This document shows, in pieces, positions 22,411 to 33,262 of a stretch of DNA of 64,000 nt. Positions within the stretch are counted from its first letter, which is position 1. Every line of letters starts with the position of its first letter. The notes beneath the pieces are model-generated. The model searched no databases. It was not told the origin of the DNA and saw only the letters and a list, made by a program, of their open reading frames with translations. Origin of the DNA: Chlorokybus atmophyticus (lineage: Eukaryota > Streptophyta > Chlorokybophyceae > Chlorokybales > Chlorokybaceae); NCBI GenBank assembly GCA_009103225.1, contig RHPI01001168.1, positions 373,337 to 437,336 of the forward strand, in the 5' to 3' direction. A program made the position numbers and the translations under genes.

Positions 22411-22480
22411 GACTTCATGGGCGCGCATTTCATGCGCTGCATGAGTTCATGAAGCGCATGAAATGCGCGCCCATGAACTC
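22411..22480. repeat. 28-bp-arm palindrome formed by head-to-head DIRS ends
   Basis: Arms 22411-22438 and 22453-22480 are inverted with one mismatch, around a 14-bp spacer. The right arm is the A-repeat hairpin of the DIRS unit that follows. The left arm is the same hairpin in reverse. Confidence 0.85.
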
Positions 22481-22936
22481 AAGAACTCGTTGATGAGTAA
22501 TGAGACTCTTGTGCCCCTAGTGCCTTTGGCACTTGGGGGCACAAGCACTCACTAGGCGTGAGTTGTGAGTCTCAAACTCCTTATCTAGTCGCTTGGAACC
22601 CTAGCACGGTGGCGCCATTCTTGGCGTGGGTGGCGAGTGTAGTTTACTTCGCAGGTGTACGCTTCTTAGGCTTTGACCTTTGCATCAGCGGCAATGGAGC
22701 CGTCACCATGTCGAAGGCTGATGAAGCGCGTGACTTTCGTACCTGACGTGAAGAAAGAGTTCCCATAGTTGTACCCTAGCACCCTACTGCAAACTTGTGT
22801 GTACATCAGTCTGTGTCTACACACATTTGTACATGCTTGTACTGCACTTGGGTGCTGGGCATAGCCACTGTGCTATTGACCCATAGCGACCCCCTAGCAT
22901 GAACTGTTTGTCGCATATAACTCGTGTGTGAGTTAG
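22442..22936 (+). mobile_element. solo DIRS A-B terminal unit
   Basis: The unit is about 495 bp. It begins with the A double hairpin and ends with ATATAACTCGTGTGTGAGTT. No coding region of the family lies on either side. The same unit occurs as the A2-B2 end at 39499-39998 and as an inverted insertion at 30351-30850. It looks like the DIRS counterpart of a solo LTR, or a minimal non-autonomous element. Confidence 0.7.
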
Positions 22937-25677
22937 GCATTGCTAAATGTATGCTAAAGCTTTTGCATGTGCATGTATATAATACCGGGCAACTATTGCT
23001 GCACATCTGTTACCACAACCACATGTTGAATGCAACACTGAATGTGCAGTCAACTGTGTGGCAATAAGCCTCAATACAGTGCACCACACTTAAGCCTTAT
23101 AGTTCTATGACACAAGAGGGTAATCACAGCGCACATTCATTGTTTAAAGCACAAGCCGCCCTATGCACTCCACTATTACAAGAGGAACTGCATTTTCTAT
23201 GGCAACGGCCGAGGTCATTAATGGCACTTCCAGCGCTGTTTGCCAAGCAACAATGCCGCTCCTGATGCTTGGGAGGCCATAGACCAGATATATTTGCTGT
23301 GGCGCATTTAATGTCACAACTGTCATTCTTTGCACTAGCGGACATGTGCAATAACAGCAGTGCAACTGCCTTGCTCGCGTGCTGGTGGGGTAGCTTCCAC
23401 TGGCTGTGTCTTACACATGTAGTGTTGAAAGGTTGATAGGCCAAACTGCTATAAAGGGACAAATTGGGTCTGAATGAGAAACCTGCTTCTGGCACATTCT
23501 CAATCGCAAACGTGACCTGGCTTGCAAGCAGCAAATGTCGGACAAGCGGTAGCTTATTGTGGTGTCTCCAGAATGTGTCATGTGCCGCCCGTTGAGGTGC
23601 CGTAGAGCCACCTGAATAGGTCTGGCTTTGTGGATTGGCCAATATGAGTTCGTACTTGCTCAATTTTCCTGCACTCAGGGTGCATACATTGCGGCATATG
23701 ATGGGCAGCGGTTCTCAGAGGAGAGACTTATGTCCATCCCGATCATGTTAAAGCCTGCATGACATTTATCGACACTAGCACCACCTCCGCCGCAAGATAG
23801 GTTGAGTGCCCATGGTTTGCGCATGCGTCCAAGCTTGTTGTCAAATGGCGTGTATGTGGTTAAGGTTGGCCGTGGTGCTGGCCAGGGACCAACAATGATG
23901 CCGTCCGTACTTACTTTGCGCTGACATTCTCCCCTCTTGCGCGCAAAACATGGCGTGCCCCATCAACTGGTGTATATGCGAACACGTTGTGCCCTTTAAA
24001 GCTAATAGTTTGTATCTGATTATCGTCATAAAATATGATGCGGCCCTGCAAAGCCATTTTCGTTTACACCATGCATATAAGATGCGTCCTCAACCTCACA
24101 CACCAAGTAATGTTGACCTAATGCTTGCTTGAATAATTCTACATTGCCGGTATACCATTCCCCATTCGATGACACCATGACACTCACACCGATAAGCTGC
24201 TTGCATCCCAACCAATATGCGTTCTGCAGCCGATGCAGTGCGCTATGAAACAATGGTTGATCTGCCTCCTCTATAGTGACCAGGGAGTGGAATTGCCCAC
24301 GCCCACACTGTCGAAGACTGCTCCAAATGCGACAACAGCTTTAACATGCATGAAGTAAGCATATGCTCAACATAACATGCAGGGATATATCGTTGCCCAC
24401 TCTGCTGATTTATCTCCGCAGCATCCACCACCTGTCCACTAACCACATGTCTCGGCGATGTTCATGTGAAGAAGCGTGTGGGTTTCCCTCGCCACTCACA
24501 GCACGAGCGCGAGCACGATGCGCATACGCATTGCATGAAATGAATCAACTCGGGAACCTTGCACAACACTTGGACGAGGCGGCAGTCGAACACGTCGACA
24601 TCGTGCGCGGTGTTATGCCAGCAAGCAGCAATACGATCGCGGCACGCAGTCTGCACTCACTGGCATCTGGTTAAATGAGCTCGCATTTGCTGCCTACGGC
24701 CATTGGCACATATGTGCGCATTGCATTGTGGGCACACCAAGCATAGTCTCCTTGTTAAGGGAGATTTAATTGCTGCCGCCAACATCATGCAAGATATAAG
24801 AGTCGCACGGCTGCCCACAAGCTAAGCGAGACTTTAGGGTGTGGGCTTTAATTTAGGGTTGCCAGCTTACAAACCCTAAGTGAATCACCCTTCAAGTAAG
24901 CATGACAGTACTTTGGACCGTGTTACAGTACCATGCATGGTACTATATTAACACAAACGGTACTACAGTATCAGGATACTCGCAATCTACCATGATTGTA
25001 GAGTAACATTGTGGTGTCGTTCTATACAACCTGGAGCACTGTCCGGGGTTGTTGCTGTCAAACACGCTTTGAACCAGTAAGGCATGCAAGTTATGCACTG
25101 ACTTATGCGTTGGGCAGTCAGTATACACATGTACAACCAGTGCTTCTTATTGCAGCAGATGTTGCGTGCACCATGCACCATGCATGCATAGAGACTATAC
25201 ATGTATCTACATGGTTCACAGGTATTTAACATAAAACAACAATACATGCACAATTGTCATCACGACGGGGAGGGGGCGAAGTTATTGTCAACACATTAGC
25301 GTTTTGCAGCAAGCGTGGCAACAAAAAAATGGGCCTTGCTTGCAGCAGGGACACGCTTGTAGCTTCTTTGATTTTTTGCCACGTTCTTCTACTATAGTCT
25401 GATGCATACATGGCACACTATTTGCTTGCAGCAGGGCGATTCCCCATCCGCAGGGGGGGGGGGGGGGGGGGGGNNNNNNNNNNNNNNNNNNNNNNNNNNN
25501 NNNNNNNNNNNNNNNNNNNNNNNNNNNNNNNNNNNNNNNNNNNNNNNNNNNNNNNNNNNNNNNNNNNNNNNNNNNNNNNNNNNNNNNNNNNNNNNNNNNN
25601 NNNNNNNNNNNGGGGGGGGGGCTCTTTAATGTACAATCCAGCACGCATGGTGCACGCGTGGGTGCAAGCTGCCTCTA
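22937..25677. other. unassigned sequence with an assembly gap
   Basis: On the minus strand a set of short frames between about 24656 and 23124 could be pieces of a decayed gene, including Cys/His-rich stretches and HWYTGNVELF-like text. Stops and frame changes are frequent and no family is recognisable. N bases fill 25474-25611, with G runs at 25453-25473 and 25612-25621. Confidence 0.4.
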
Positions 25678-26283
25678 TTACCAAACTTTATTACCGCATT
25701 GCAAGCACAGCGACTTCCATGTGAGTGGCGCAGCGTAATGCTCCACTGCCTGCTGAATCACCTGACGCCCATCTGCCGCCATACACCACCTGCTGGTCTT
25801 GGTTGTCTTATCCAGCATGTGTTCTTCCGGGCCATTGACATGGCTGTTGTCACTCGTGTACTCGCCCGCATTGTCATTTTCGTCGAGCTTCAACAGAATT
25901 AGCTCAACTTGCCATATGGCATACAGCCATTGCTAGCCAAAGCATGCCAAGTACAGCTCGAATGGTTGTAATTGCCACCCAGTATATTTGCTCAGGTAGT
26001 GGCACACATTTCGACCTACAATAGTCGACATCAACAGGTAAGTCTGTTGCAGCAGGTCGAAGTTCTGCTTCGCTGACAGTTCTTGCACATTGTTGGGTTG
26101 CTGCGGCAGCCACAACACAATTATGTTGAAAACGGCGAGGGGTAACAATGTATTACAGATGGCCATGTTGTGTTTGGGTTTCAACCGCGGCCAATGCTCA
26201 TGAATCAATTTAGACGGCACTCCCCGCGTGTGCTCCCACTTATTGCATACTTTTGTCACCCACCTCAAGGCAGGCCGCATGCG
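25678..26283 (-). pseudogene. unknown decayed coding region
   Basis: Minus-strand reading from about 26280 to 25933 gives a 115-codon open stretch with plausible protein texture (RWVTKVCNKWEHTRGVPSKL, then LLPLAVFNIIVLWLPQQP). After one stop near 25930 the same frame runs on through KLDENDNAGEYTSDNS to about 25680. One stop in about 200 codons suggests a young pseudogene or an intron border. I do not recognise the family. It lies directly next to a copia fragment and may be part of an unidentified transposon. Confidence 0.4.
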
Positions 26284-26337
26284 GTGATGCAGCGCGCTGC
26301 GGGCATTATGGAGGGCGATTAACTCTTTTGCACTGTA

Positions 26338-26891
26338 ACTTCGTCTTCAGCGACCATGAAGCGTAGTTGTGCAGATCAAGGGACTCAATGGGCATCATAT
26401 CTGTGTCAGCCACTGCTTGCTACACAAAAGTACAACTCACCCTCTCCCCAAGAACACTCTACTAGTAGGTGCCTATGCTCAACACTTTCTCCCATTAGCA
26501 CAAGCGATTACACAAGCGAGTGTGGGCCCATAACTTGTTGAGAACTAGTGATGCGCCTAGTGTGTGTATATTTGCCTCTTACATACAAGTGTGCACACAC
26601 TTAGGACAAGTGCAGCAAGCACGCCAACTATGGAGACAATGTGCAACCCACTGTATTAAGCAGTATACAGTGTCTTATATACTATGCTACTAAGCACTAG
26701 TCAATTGTAGTTAACTCTAGTCAAAGTCAACACTAGTCAACACTAGTTAATGGTCAAAGTTAAAAATGACCATAACTGCCGTAACTCTCGTAACTCTCGT
26801 AACTCCCGTAACTATAAAGGTTAAGCTGACCGTACCAACTACATATAGCGCCGGCTATACATGTACTTTCTCCAACCTATAACATTTAACA
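26338..26891 (-). mobile_element. copia A fragment: 5' LTR, primer site and start of gag
   Basis: The LTR is at 26536-26891, with TG...CA ends. Immediately left of it are a one-base variant of the primer site (GTGTGGGCCCATAACT on the plus strand) and the first ~30 gag codons read on the minus strand. Homology to the full copies stops at about 26338, where the element is truncated against unknown sequence. The right edge abuts the RT of a DIRS copy. Confidence 0.88.
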
Positions 26892-28360
26892 GGATTTGCG
26901 CTATGTCATCTCCTTCTTGGTGAACACCCCATTCAAGTATGAAGATGTGCGCAGCATCCCTAACTTGCTACAATCCGAGGACTGGTGGTTCTCCACGCAC
27001 TTGAAGTCCAGATACCATCGTGTGGACATTCACCTCGCTTTTTGGGGCTACTTGGGATTCTCGTTTGCGGGCAAAGTGTACAACATTTGCTCGCTATCGT
27101 GTTGGTTGAGTACGACGTGCTGCGCGTTCAGCAAGGTTACGAAGCAATTGGTGCGACGCTAGCATGTGCAAGGCCTTCGGGTATTGCCATACATCGACGA
27201 CTTCCTCTTTGCTGCTCGTTCACGGGCAGCGCATGCTTCCACCATCGCTGTGGTGCAAGCAGGTGCAGCATGATGCGGGCTGGTGGTCAACACCAAGGCG
27301 CAGTTTGTGCTTGGTAGAGTCATCATCTTCCTTGGCTTTGTGTAGGATACACATGCTAGCGCTTTTTGAGTCTGTTAAGAACTAGTGTGCATGTATGCGC
27401 CCTACCTCACACATGTGCTCGCGCTAGGGGAACAACAAGTGCAACAGCATGTTAACAACAAAGAGAAGTATGTTCCTATTGCGGTTCCACCTGTGTGCGC
27501 CACATATAGTGACTTATATACTAAGCTAGTCAACACCAGGAAAGACTAGTCAACCCTAGTCAAAGTCAACTGTGGTCAACACTAGTTAATGGTCAAAGTC
27601 AACCCTAGTCAACCCTAGTCAATGGTCAAAGTCAAAGTTGACCGTAACTCTCGTAACTCCCGTAACTCATATGTATTGTAACTCCCATTGCGTAACCGCC
27701 GCACATGGTTCAAGTAACATCAACAAGCTGACTGTACTATAAGCATACTATACTAGTAAACCTCAAATGCTTAACCTTCAACATGTACTATAAGCATACT
27801 ATACTAGCAAACCTCATATGCCTAACCTTCAACAGTGCCCCCGGCAAGAAGCGCGACGGTTTGCTTAGGAACTTGTAACGCGCATTTGGTGAGGCGCTAT
27901 GTTCCAGTGAAGTTGCTGGCCCGCATTTGTGGCAAGCTACAATCCATGTTCTTAGTGTTGGGTCCTGCCTTTAAAACTCATCACTTTGCATACACGCCGC
28001 TTGTATGAGACCCGCCGCTCATGGAGTTCTCACATGGTGCTACGCCAATTTGAGGTCACAGAGTTAACGCGGTTGAAAGACCACTTTGAGGAGCTTAACA
28101 TGGCACCCATTTGGCCTACTGTGTAGCTGGATATAGTGCAGTTCGTGGATGCTAGTAGTAGTGGTTGGGGACTAGTGCGCTATGGTACAACTACCCCCGT
28201 GGCGAAGGGCACATTCATACCGGATGAGTACTGGACTTCATTAGCATATCACGAGTTATTGGGACTTGAGTGTGCGGAACTTCAAGGGGGCTTGCCTAAT
28301 AGTCGCATGTGGGCATTGCGAGTTGGCTTGCGTCGTGGCCATTGACACATGCTGTGTGCA
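26892..28360 (+). pseudogene. DIRS RT-RNase H fragment (copy 3)
   Basis: The frame starts at the residues NTPFKYEDVRSIP and runs through the motif A region and LPYIDDFLFAARS (in a shifted frame near 27190) to FLGFV near 27345. After the solo LTR it resumes at the KKRDG block and RICGKLQSM, then RNase H QFVDASSSGWGLV (near 28145). Motif A reads STHLKSRY, so its catalytic Asp is replaced by His. A stop inside the domain and an internal deletion after GLECAELQG add to the decay. Confidence 0.8.
27373..27834 (-). mobile_element. solo LTR, copia family B
   Basis: The 462-bp LTR is flush with the DIRS RT on both sides. It has TGTTAAGAA on its plus-strand left edge and CTTCAACA at the right. It carries the ~57-bp internal duplication typical of family B. 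The flanks GAGTC and GTGCC are not a convincing target duplication, so they may have mutated. Confidence 0.85.
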
Positions 28361-28422
28361 GCTGCCATTGAGCGTAGCCTATAGGCGCTCATGCATGACG
28401 TACCCGGCGATTATGAGATTGA

Positions 28423-28435
28423 GAGCGCGTTTACA
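28423..28435 (+). repeat. Harbinger left terminal inverted repeat
   Basis: GAGCGCGTTTACA, with target duplication TGA immediately left of it. Confidence 0.85.
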
Positions 28436-28649
28436 CCGGAGTGCATTGAAATCTTGTATTTTGCGCAAAATACGCACAGGTACGGTCTTTTTACGCAAAA
28501 TAAGGACCCCTCTAGTTGATATCGGCGTATTTTGTTGTCTCTTGTCACATGCGTAGCGTCTCAGACTCTTTCTTGCATGACTCGCCACGGGAAATAACAT
28601 CGCGCCTGTGACGCTGTGACGCTGGTCGATGGTGTTGGTGGCGGCCTCT

Positions 28650-29041
28650 TGTTGAGAATTAGTGATGCGCCTAGTGTGTGTGTACTTGCCTCCTACATAT
28701 CAGTGTGCACACACTAAGGACAAGTGCAGCAAGCACGCCAACTATAGAGACAATGTGCGACCCACTGTATTAAGCAGTATACAGTGTCTTATATACTATG
28801 CTACTAAGTACTAGTTAACTCTAATCAACTCTGGTCAAAGTCAACAACACCAGTCAACACTAGTTAATGGTCAAAGTCAACAGTCAAAGTCAAAGTTGAC
28901 CATGGTTGACCATAACTGCCGTAACTCCCGTAACTCTTGTAACTCTCATAACTCCCGTAACTATAAAGGTTAAGCTGATCGTACCAACTACATGTAGGCG
29001 CCGCCTATACATGTACTTTCAACAAGCTATAACATCTAACA
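28650..29041 (-). repeat. 3' LTR of copia A copy 2
   Basis: On the plus strand it runs TGTTGAGAATTAG to ATCTAACA and is followed by CTCCCACGC, the complement of the polypurine tract. Confidence 0.92.
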
Positions 29042-29690
29042 CTCCCACGCGAGCAGCTTGACCTTGAACTTCAAGATCTTCTCGCAAGCTTACCCACATT
29101 AACTTACTCCATTGAACACTCCCACGGATGTGTTGCTCCCACGGACTTGATGCTTGTCTTCATGACACCATCCTTCTCCTCGTGCTGCCAGCAAGGCTAC
29201 AAGGTTTCAATACTCCTTGTTTCCTCCTCATAGTTGTCGCATCAGGTTCCACCACGCCACGCCTGACCTTGCTCAGGTGGTTTCGAAGATTCCCTAAATG
29301 GCAAACTATGCTATAAACTACACTGAGTTCTCTACCTTAGCAATGCTGTATCAGAGTGTAGGCCGTGCAAGGGTTGATCAGACCCTTCTACCAAGGGAAG
29401 CACCCCTCCCATCTCCTGTTAGCTAGCTATACAACTCAGTCCTTGCATGCCAATCAAATGAAGTGTTCAAACTGGTACCGCACATCTGTGTGCTACCAAA
29501 AAAGAAACTCCACAGCAATGCAACTTCTAGTTTATGCAGCTCAACACCAGCAACTACTCATAGGCTAGCAGTAACTCTCACAGACCTTTGTGTCTGCGAC
29601 CTCCGTCTGCGCATGTCCTTTACGCGCCCTTGCAGTGGGAGAGGACGGACGAACACCATCCACTGCAACTCCTTGAGGTCCTCACCAATG

Positions 29691-30996
29691 CTAGAAAGCA
29701 ATCGCCATCGTGACGTGCTCCTCCTTTGTTGCCTCATCGTGGATCCTCTTTTGGCACTCGCGAATGAAGTGGCCCTTCGTCTTGCAATAGTGACACTCTT
29801 TGTCACGTGATGGCTTCCCACCACCTGCTTTGCTCCTGCTTCGTGTGTGTTGAGAAGATGAGGCAGAAAGTGCGATAGGTTCTCCACCATTCTTTATCTC
29901 CTTAAGATCCAACTTGCCTTCCACAGCTAGCAGCGTAGGCACTACATCAGCAAACTTAAAAACCACATCTGAAGACTCCAACACAGTCACTAGCGTAGCA
30001 AAGCTCTTTCCTAAGCCAGCTAAGACTGCCCACATCACCTCCTCTTCCTTCACATCATGGCCCACTGCTGCAAGGTCTTGCCAAAGCTCCCTTGCACGTG
30101 AGATGTACTTCTGTATTGGCTCGTTGTGCTCCATCTTTAGAAGTGCTAGCTTGCGTCTCAGCTGCAACTTGCGCGAGTTGCTATTGGCCTTGAAGAGGGT
30201 GTCGAAGACCTCCCACGCCTCATGTCCAGTCTTGCAATCCGCAATAAGAGGGAGATGGAAGTCTTTGACGTGCAAGCCTATGCGCAAAAGCTGATTGTCA
30301 GCGCAAAAGCTGATTGTGAGTTCTCTGTCCAGGTACCAGTGTCACCTGAACTCACACACGAGTTATATGCGACACACAGCTCATGCTGGGGGGTCGCTAT
30401 GGGTCGATAGCACGGTGGCTACGCCCAGCACCCAAGTGCATTACAATCCAAATGCGCAAGTGTACAGATATAGGCTGCTCTATACACAAGGTCTGCACTA
30501 GGGTGCTAGGCTACAACGACGGGAACTACTGCTTCTTCACGCCAGGTGCGAAAGTCACGCGCTTCTTCGGTCTTCGACTTGTCGATGGCGCCACTGCTGC
30601 CGATGCCGAGGTCGAAGCCTGAGAAGCCTATACACCTGCAAAGTAAACCACACTCGCCACCCACGCCAAGGATGGCGCCGCCGTGCTAGGGTTTTAAGCG
30701 ACTAGATAAGGAGCTTGTGACTCACAACTCACGTCTAGTGAGTGCTTGTGCCCTCAAGTGCCCAAGGCACTAGGGGCACAAGAGTCTCATAACTCATTAA
30801 CGAGTACTTGAGTTCATGGGCGCGCATTTCATGCGCTTCATGAACTCATATTTCTTGGCCGCAATGATGTGGAGGAGGTGGGGTCGACAAAACTCAAGAG
30901 CTTCTTGCGGATCAGCACCAACTTCATCTTCAGTGACCATGAAGCGTAGTTGTGCAGATCAAGGGACTCGATGGGCATCCTATCTGTGTCAGCCAT
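29691..30996 (-). pseudogene. copia A gag (copy 2), split by a DIRS terminal unit
   Basis: The ATG at 30996 opens gag, which runs to about 30851. After the inserted unit it continues from about 30350 down to 29691, with REAWEVFDTLFKANSNSRK, VKEEEVMWAVLAGLGKSF and the intact knuckle CHYCKTKGHFIREC near 29770. Unlike copy 1, the knuckle is in the gag frame here. A family consensus could therefore encode a complete gag. A duplicated AAAAGCTGATTGTCAGCGC stretch at 30287-30310 breaks the frame as well. Confidence 0.85.
30351..30850 (-). mobile_element. solo DIRS A-B unit inserted in copia gag
   Basis: Comparison with the intact gag DNA at 18935-18955 shows the break between GGCCAAGAA and CAGGTGACAC, filled here by about 500 bp. 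The filler begins (minus strand) with ATGAGTTCATGAAG and the double hairpin, and ends with ACTCGTGTGTGAGTT. There is no obvious target duplication. It is the clearest proof that the A-B unit inserts, or is left behind, as a discrete unit. Confidence 0.85.
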
Positions 30997-31119
30997 TGCT
31001 TGCTACACAATAATACAACTCACCCTCTCCCCAAGAACACTCTACTAGTACGCGCCTATGCTCAACACTTTCTCTCACTAGCACAAGCAATCACACAAGC
31101 GAGTGTGGGCCCATAACCT

Positions 31120-31517
31120 GTTGAGAACTAGTGATGCGCCTAGTGTGTGTGTACTTGCCTCCTACATACAAGTGCACACACTAAGGACAAGTGCAGCAAG
31201 CACGCCAACTATAGAGACAATGTGCGACCCACTGTATCAAGCAGTATACAGTGTCTTATATACTATGCTACCAACTACTAGTCAACTCTACTCAACTCTG
31301 GTCAAAGTCAACAACACCAGTCAACACTAGTCAATGGTCAAAGTCAACAGTCAAAGTCAATATTGACCATGGTTGACCATAACTGCCGTAACTCCCGTAA
31401 CTCCCGTAACTCTTGTAACTCTCGTAACTCCCGTAACTATAAAGGTTAAGCTGATCGTACCAACTACATGTAGGCGCCGCCTATACATGTACTTTCAACA
31501 AGCTATAACATCTAACA
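31120..31517 (-). repeat. 5' LTR of copia A copy 2
   Basis: This LTR pairs with 28650-29041 and shares a longer GTTACGR array (about six units) than the LTR at 802-1171. Confidence 0.92.
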
Positions 31518-31806
31518 CCTCTTGGGTGGTGGTGGCGGCCGTCATGAGGTGGGCTTGAGGCGGCTGGCGATGCTGAATAAGGTGATTGCGTTGATCAGCT
31601 GCAGGCTTCTCCACGGTGAGTTTCCGCATGCTACAACCAATGTGCAACCAAACTTTTTTGTGCATGCAGCAGGCGTTTTAACAAACAACCGCATGCACTC
31701 GTGGTCGCTGTAGATGGATGCACGTAAGAGGCGCATCTTGCCGGTCCTACTACTGTTGATAATGTCCAATGATTCGCCTACATTTGAATCATAAGCACTC
31801 AAGCGC

Positions 31807-33262
31807 ATGCGTTTGGGCAATGAAAGATTCCGTTGGTGGGCATCCGTGCTTCGGCACGAGCAGCACATGCAGCTGGTGTTGGCCATGGGTGTTGATGAGT
31901 TGAGTAGGCAAAGGCAGGTAGAACATGTTGCTGCCTATGCCAATGCAGTGCGAGAAACCTTGTTTTATTTAATGTCAGAGGGGATGAGTGCGAGGAGGTG
32001 GTTCTGGACGTTACGGAGAATTGTTGACAGGTAGAGATTAAATGTTGATACTTGGTCTGATCAGGAGTCCAGGCTGCAGATGCGTGTTTTTAGAGAAACA
32101 TTCAAGAAGATTTGCAAAGCTACTGGTCCAAAAATCATAAAGGAGCACACCAACCGCCGCGATGCCATGCCGGTGCGCAAGTGGTTTGGCATGGTTATGT
32201 AGCGTTTCGCGCAAGGCATGTCACTAGTTACTATCAGTCAGCAAACAGGATACTCGGACTTTCTTATCTGCACGGTAACTACCGATGTGTGCTATGCTAT
32301 TGCGACGCATCTGAGACCACAATACTTGAGGTGAGATAGCATGTGAAAGTTGGCGTGTGCGCGTGCGCGCGTGCGTGCATGCACGTGTGTGATGTGCTAT
32401 GTTGGCTCAAGTTGCACATGTGTGTAGGTTTCTTGGCGTCAATGAGGAGGGCATGCACGAGCACCATTGAATCAAGCAGCAAAGCTTGCGCTTCAAAGAT
32501 AGCTTCAACTTCCCTGGGGTTGTGGGCGTTATCGATGGGACCCACATCCCTATCATGATACCGGCTACTCGCTTGGCACAGCGGCAACATTTTTGCCGTA
32601 AAGGGTTTGCGTCTCTTAATACGTTAGCCACCTGCAATGATCGCGGACGCTTTACCCATGTATATGAAGGGTGGCATGGTTCAGCTCATAACAATCGTGT
32701 CCTCCGCAATTGTCCCATTTACAAGAAGGCCACATATTCGGGGTACTCGGCAAACCCAGATTACTACTTGCTGGCTGACGCTGGTTACATGCAGACCAAA
32801 TGCACTTTGTTACCCTATTATAATGATGGTCAGCTTAGTAGCAGGCAATGGGTGTACAATAAGGTGCAATCCTCTTTGCGCATGAGCATTGAATTAGCAT
32901 GTGGTCGGTGGAAAGGGCGCTTCAAAGCTTTGCGTATCGGCCTGCACATGAATATTCCTCATGTGGTTGCTGCCGTCAATACACTGGCCGTGTTGTACAA
33001 CATGTGTGAAGCAGAGGGTAATCAATATGAAGATGTGTGGGGTGAGGAGGAGTTGATCCCCTTCAATGATGATGTTGGCTACCGTGCATGGCAAGAGCTG
33101 TTAAGGACGCAATGCAACAGCCGGCGTGGTGAGAACCCAAATAGCAGCAACGGCACACGCGAAGCTAAAACTCAAGACCGATTTAGCCCTGCAAGAGGGG
33201 TGGATTCCCTCAGTGTAACGTGGTGGCATGAATTGACATGCTTGCTTTGCAGCTGCAATTGA
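31807..33262 (+). pseudogene. PIF/Harbinger DDE transposase (HARBI1-like)
   Basis: The start ATG is at 31807. One intron is clear: GTGAGA at 32331 to TGTAG ending at 32427. The N-terminal part has FRETFKKICKATGP and SQQTGYSD (helix-turn-helix region). The catalytic part has GVIDGTHIPI (first Asp), WHGSAHNNRVL, YLLADAGYM (second Asp), and SIELACGRWKGRFKAL with the Glu. Codons TAG near 32032, TAG near 32201 and TGA near 32468 interrupt an otherwise continuous frame, so the gene is recently dead. Harbinger transposases cut and paste at 3-bp targets and need the Myb-like partner encoded on the other strand. Confidence 0.88.

Larger units (their letters stand above)
28650..31517 (-). mobile_element. 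gag-only copia element, family A (copy 2), target duplication CCTCT
   Basis: LTRs are at 31120-31517 (5') and 28650-29041 (3'). The exact duplication CCTCT is at 28645-28649 and 31518-31522. The primer site is GTGTGGGCCCATAACC on the plus strand (31103-31118). The interior matches the plus copy at 18290-20591 (gag, knuckle, non-coding tail, no pol), except for a ~500-bp solo DIRS unit inserted in gag. Confidence 0.95.

Noticed and set aside
25402-25724. open frames across the N gap, and Gly/Pro-rich frames at 43154-43461
   Set aside because: They exist only because N bases and G homopolymers contain no stop codons.
27368-27839. target duplication of the solo LTR at 27373
   Set aside because: The flanks GAGTC and GTGCC do not match well enough. 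I call the solo LTR from its ends and interior only.
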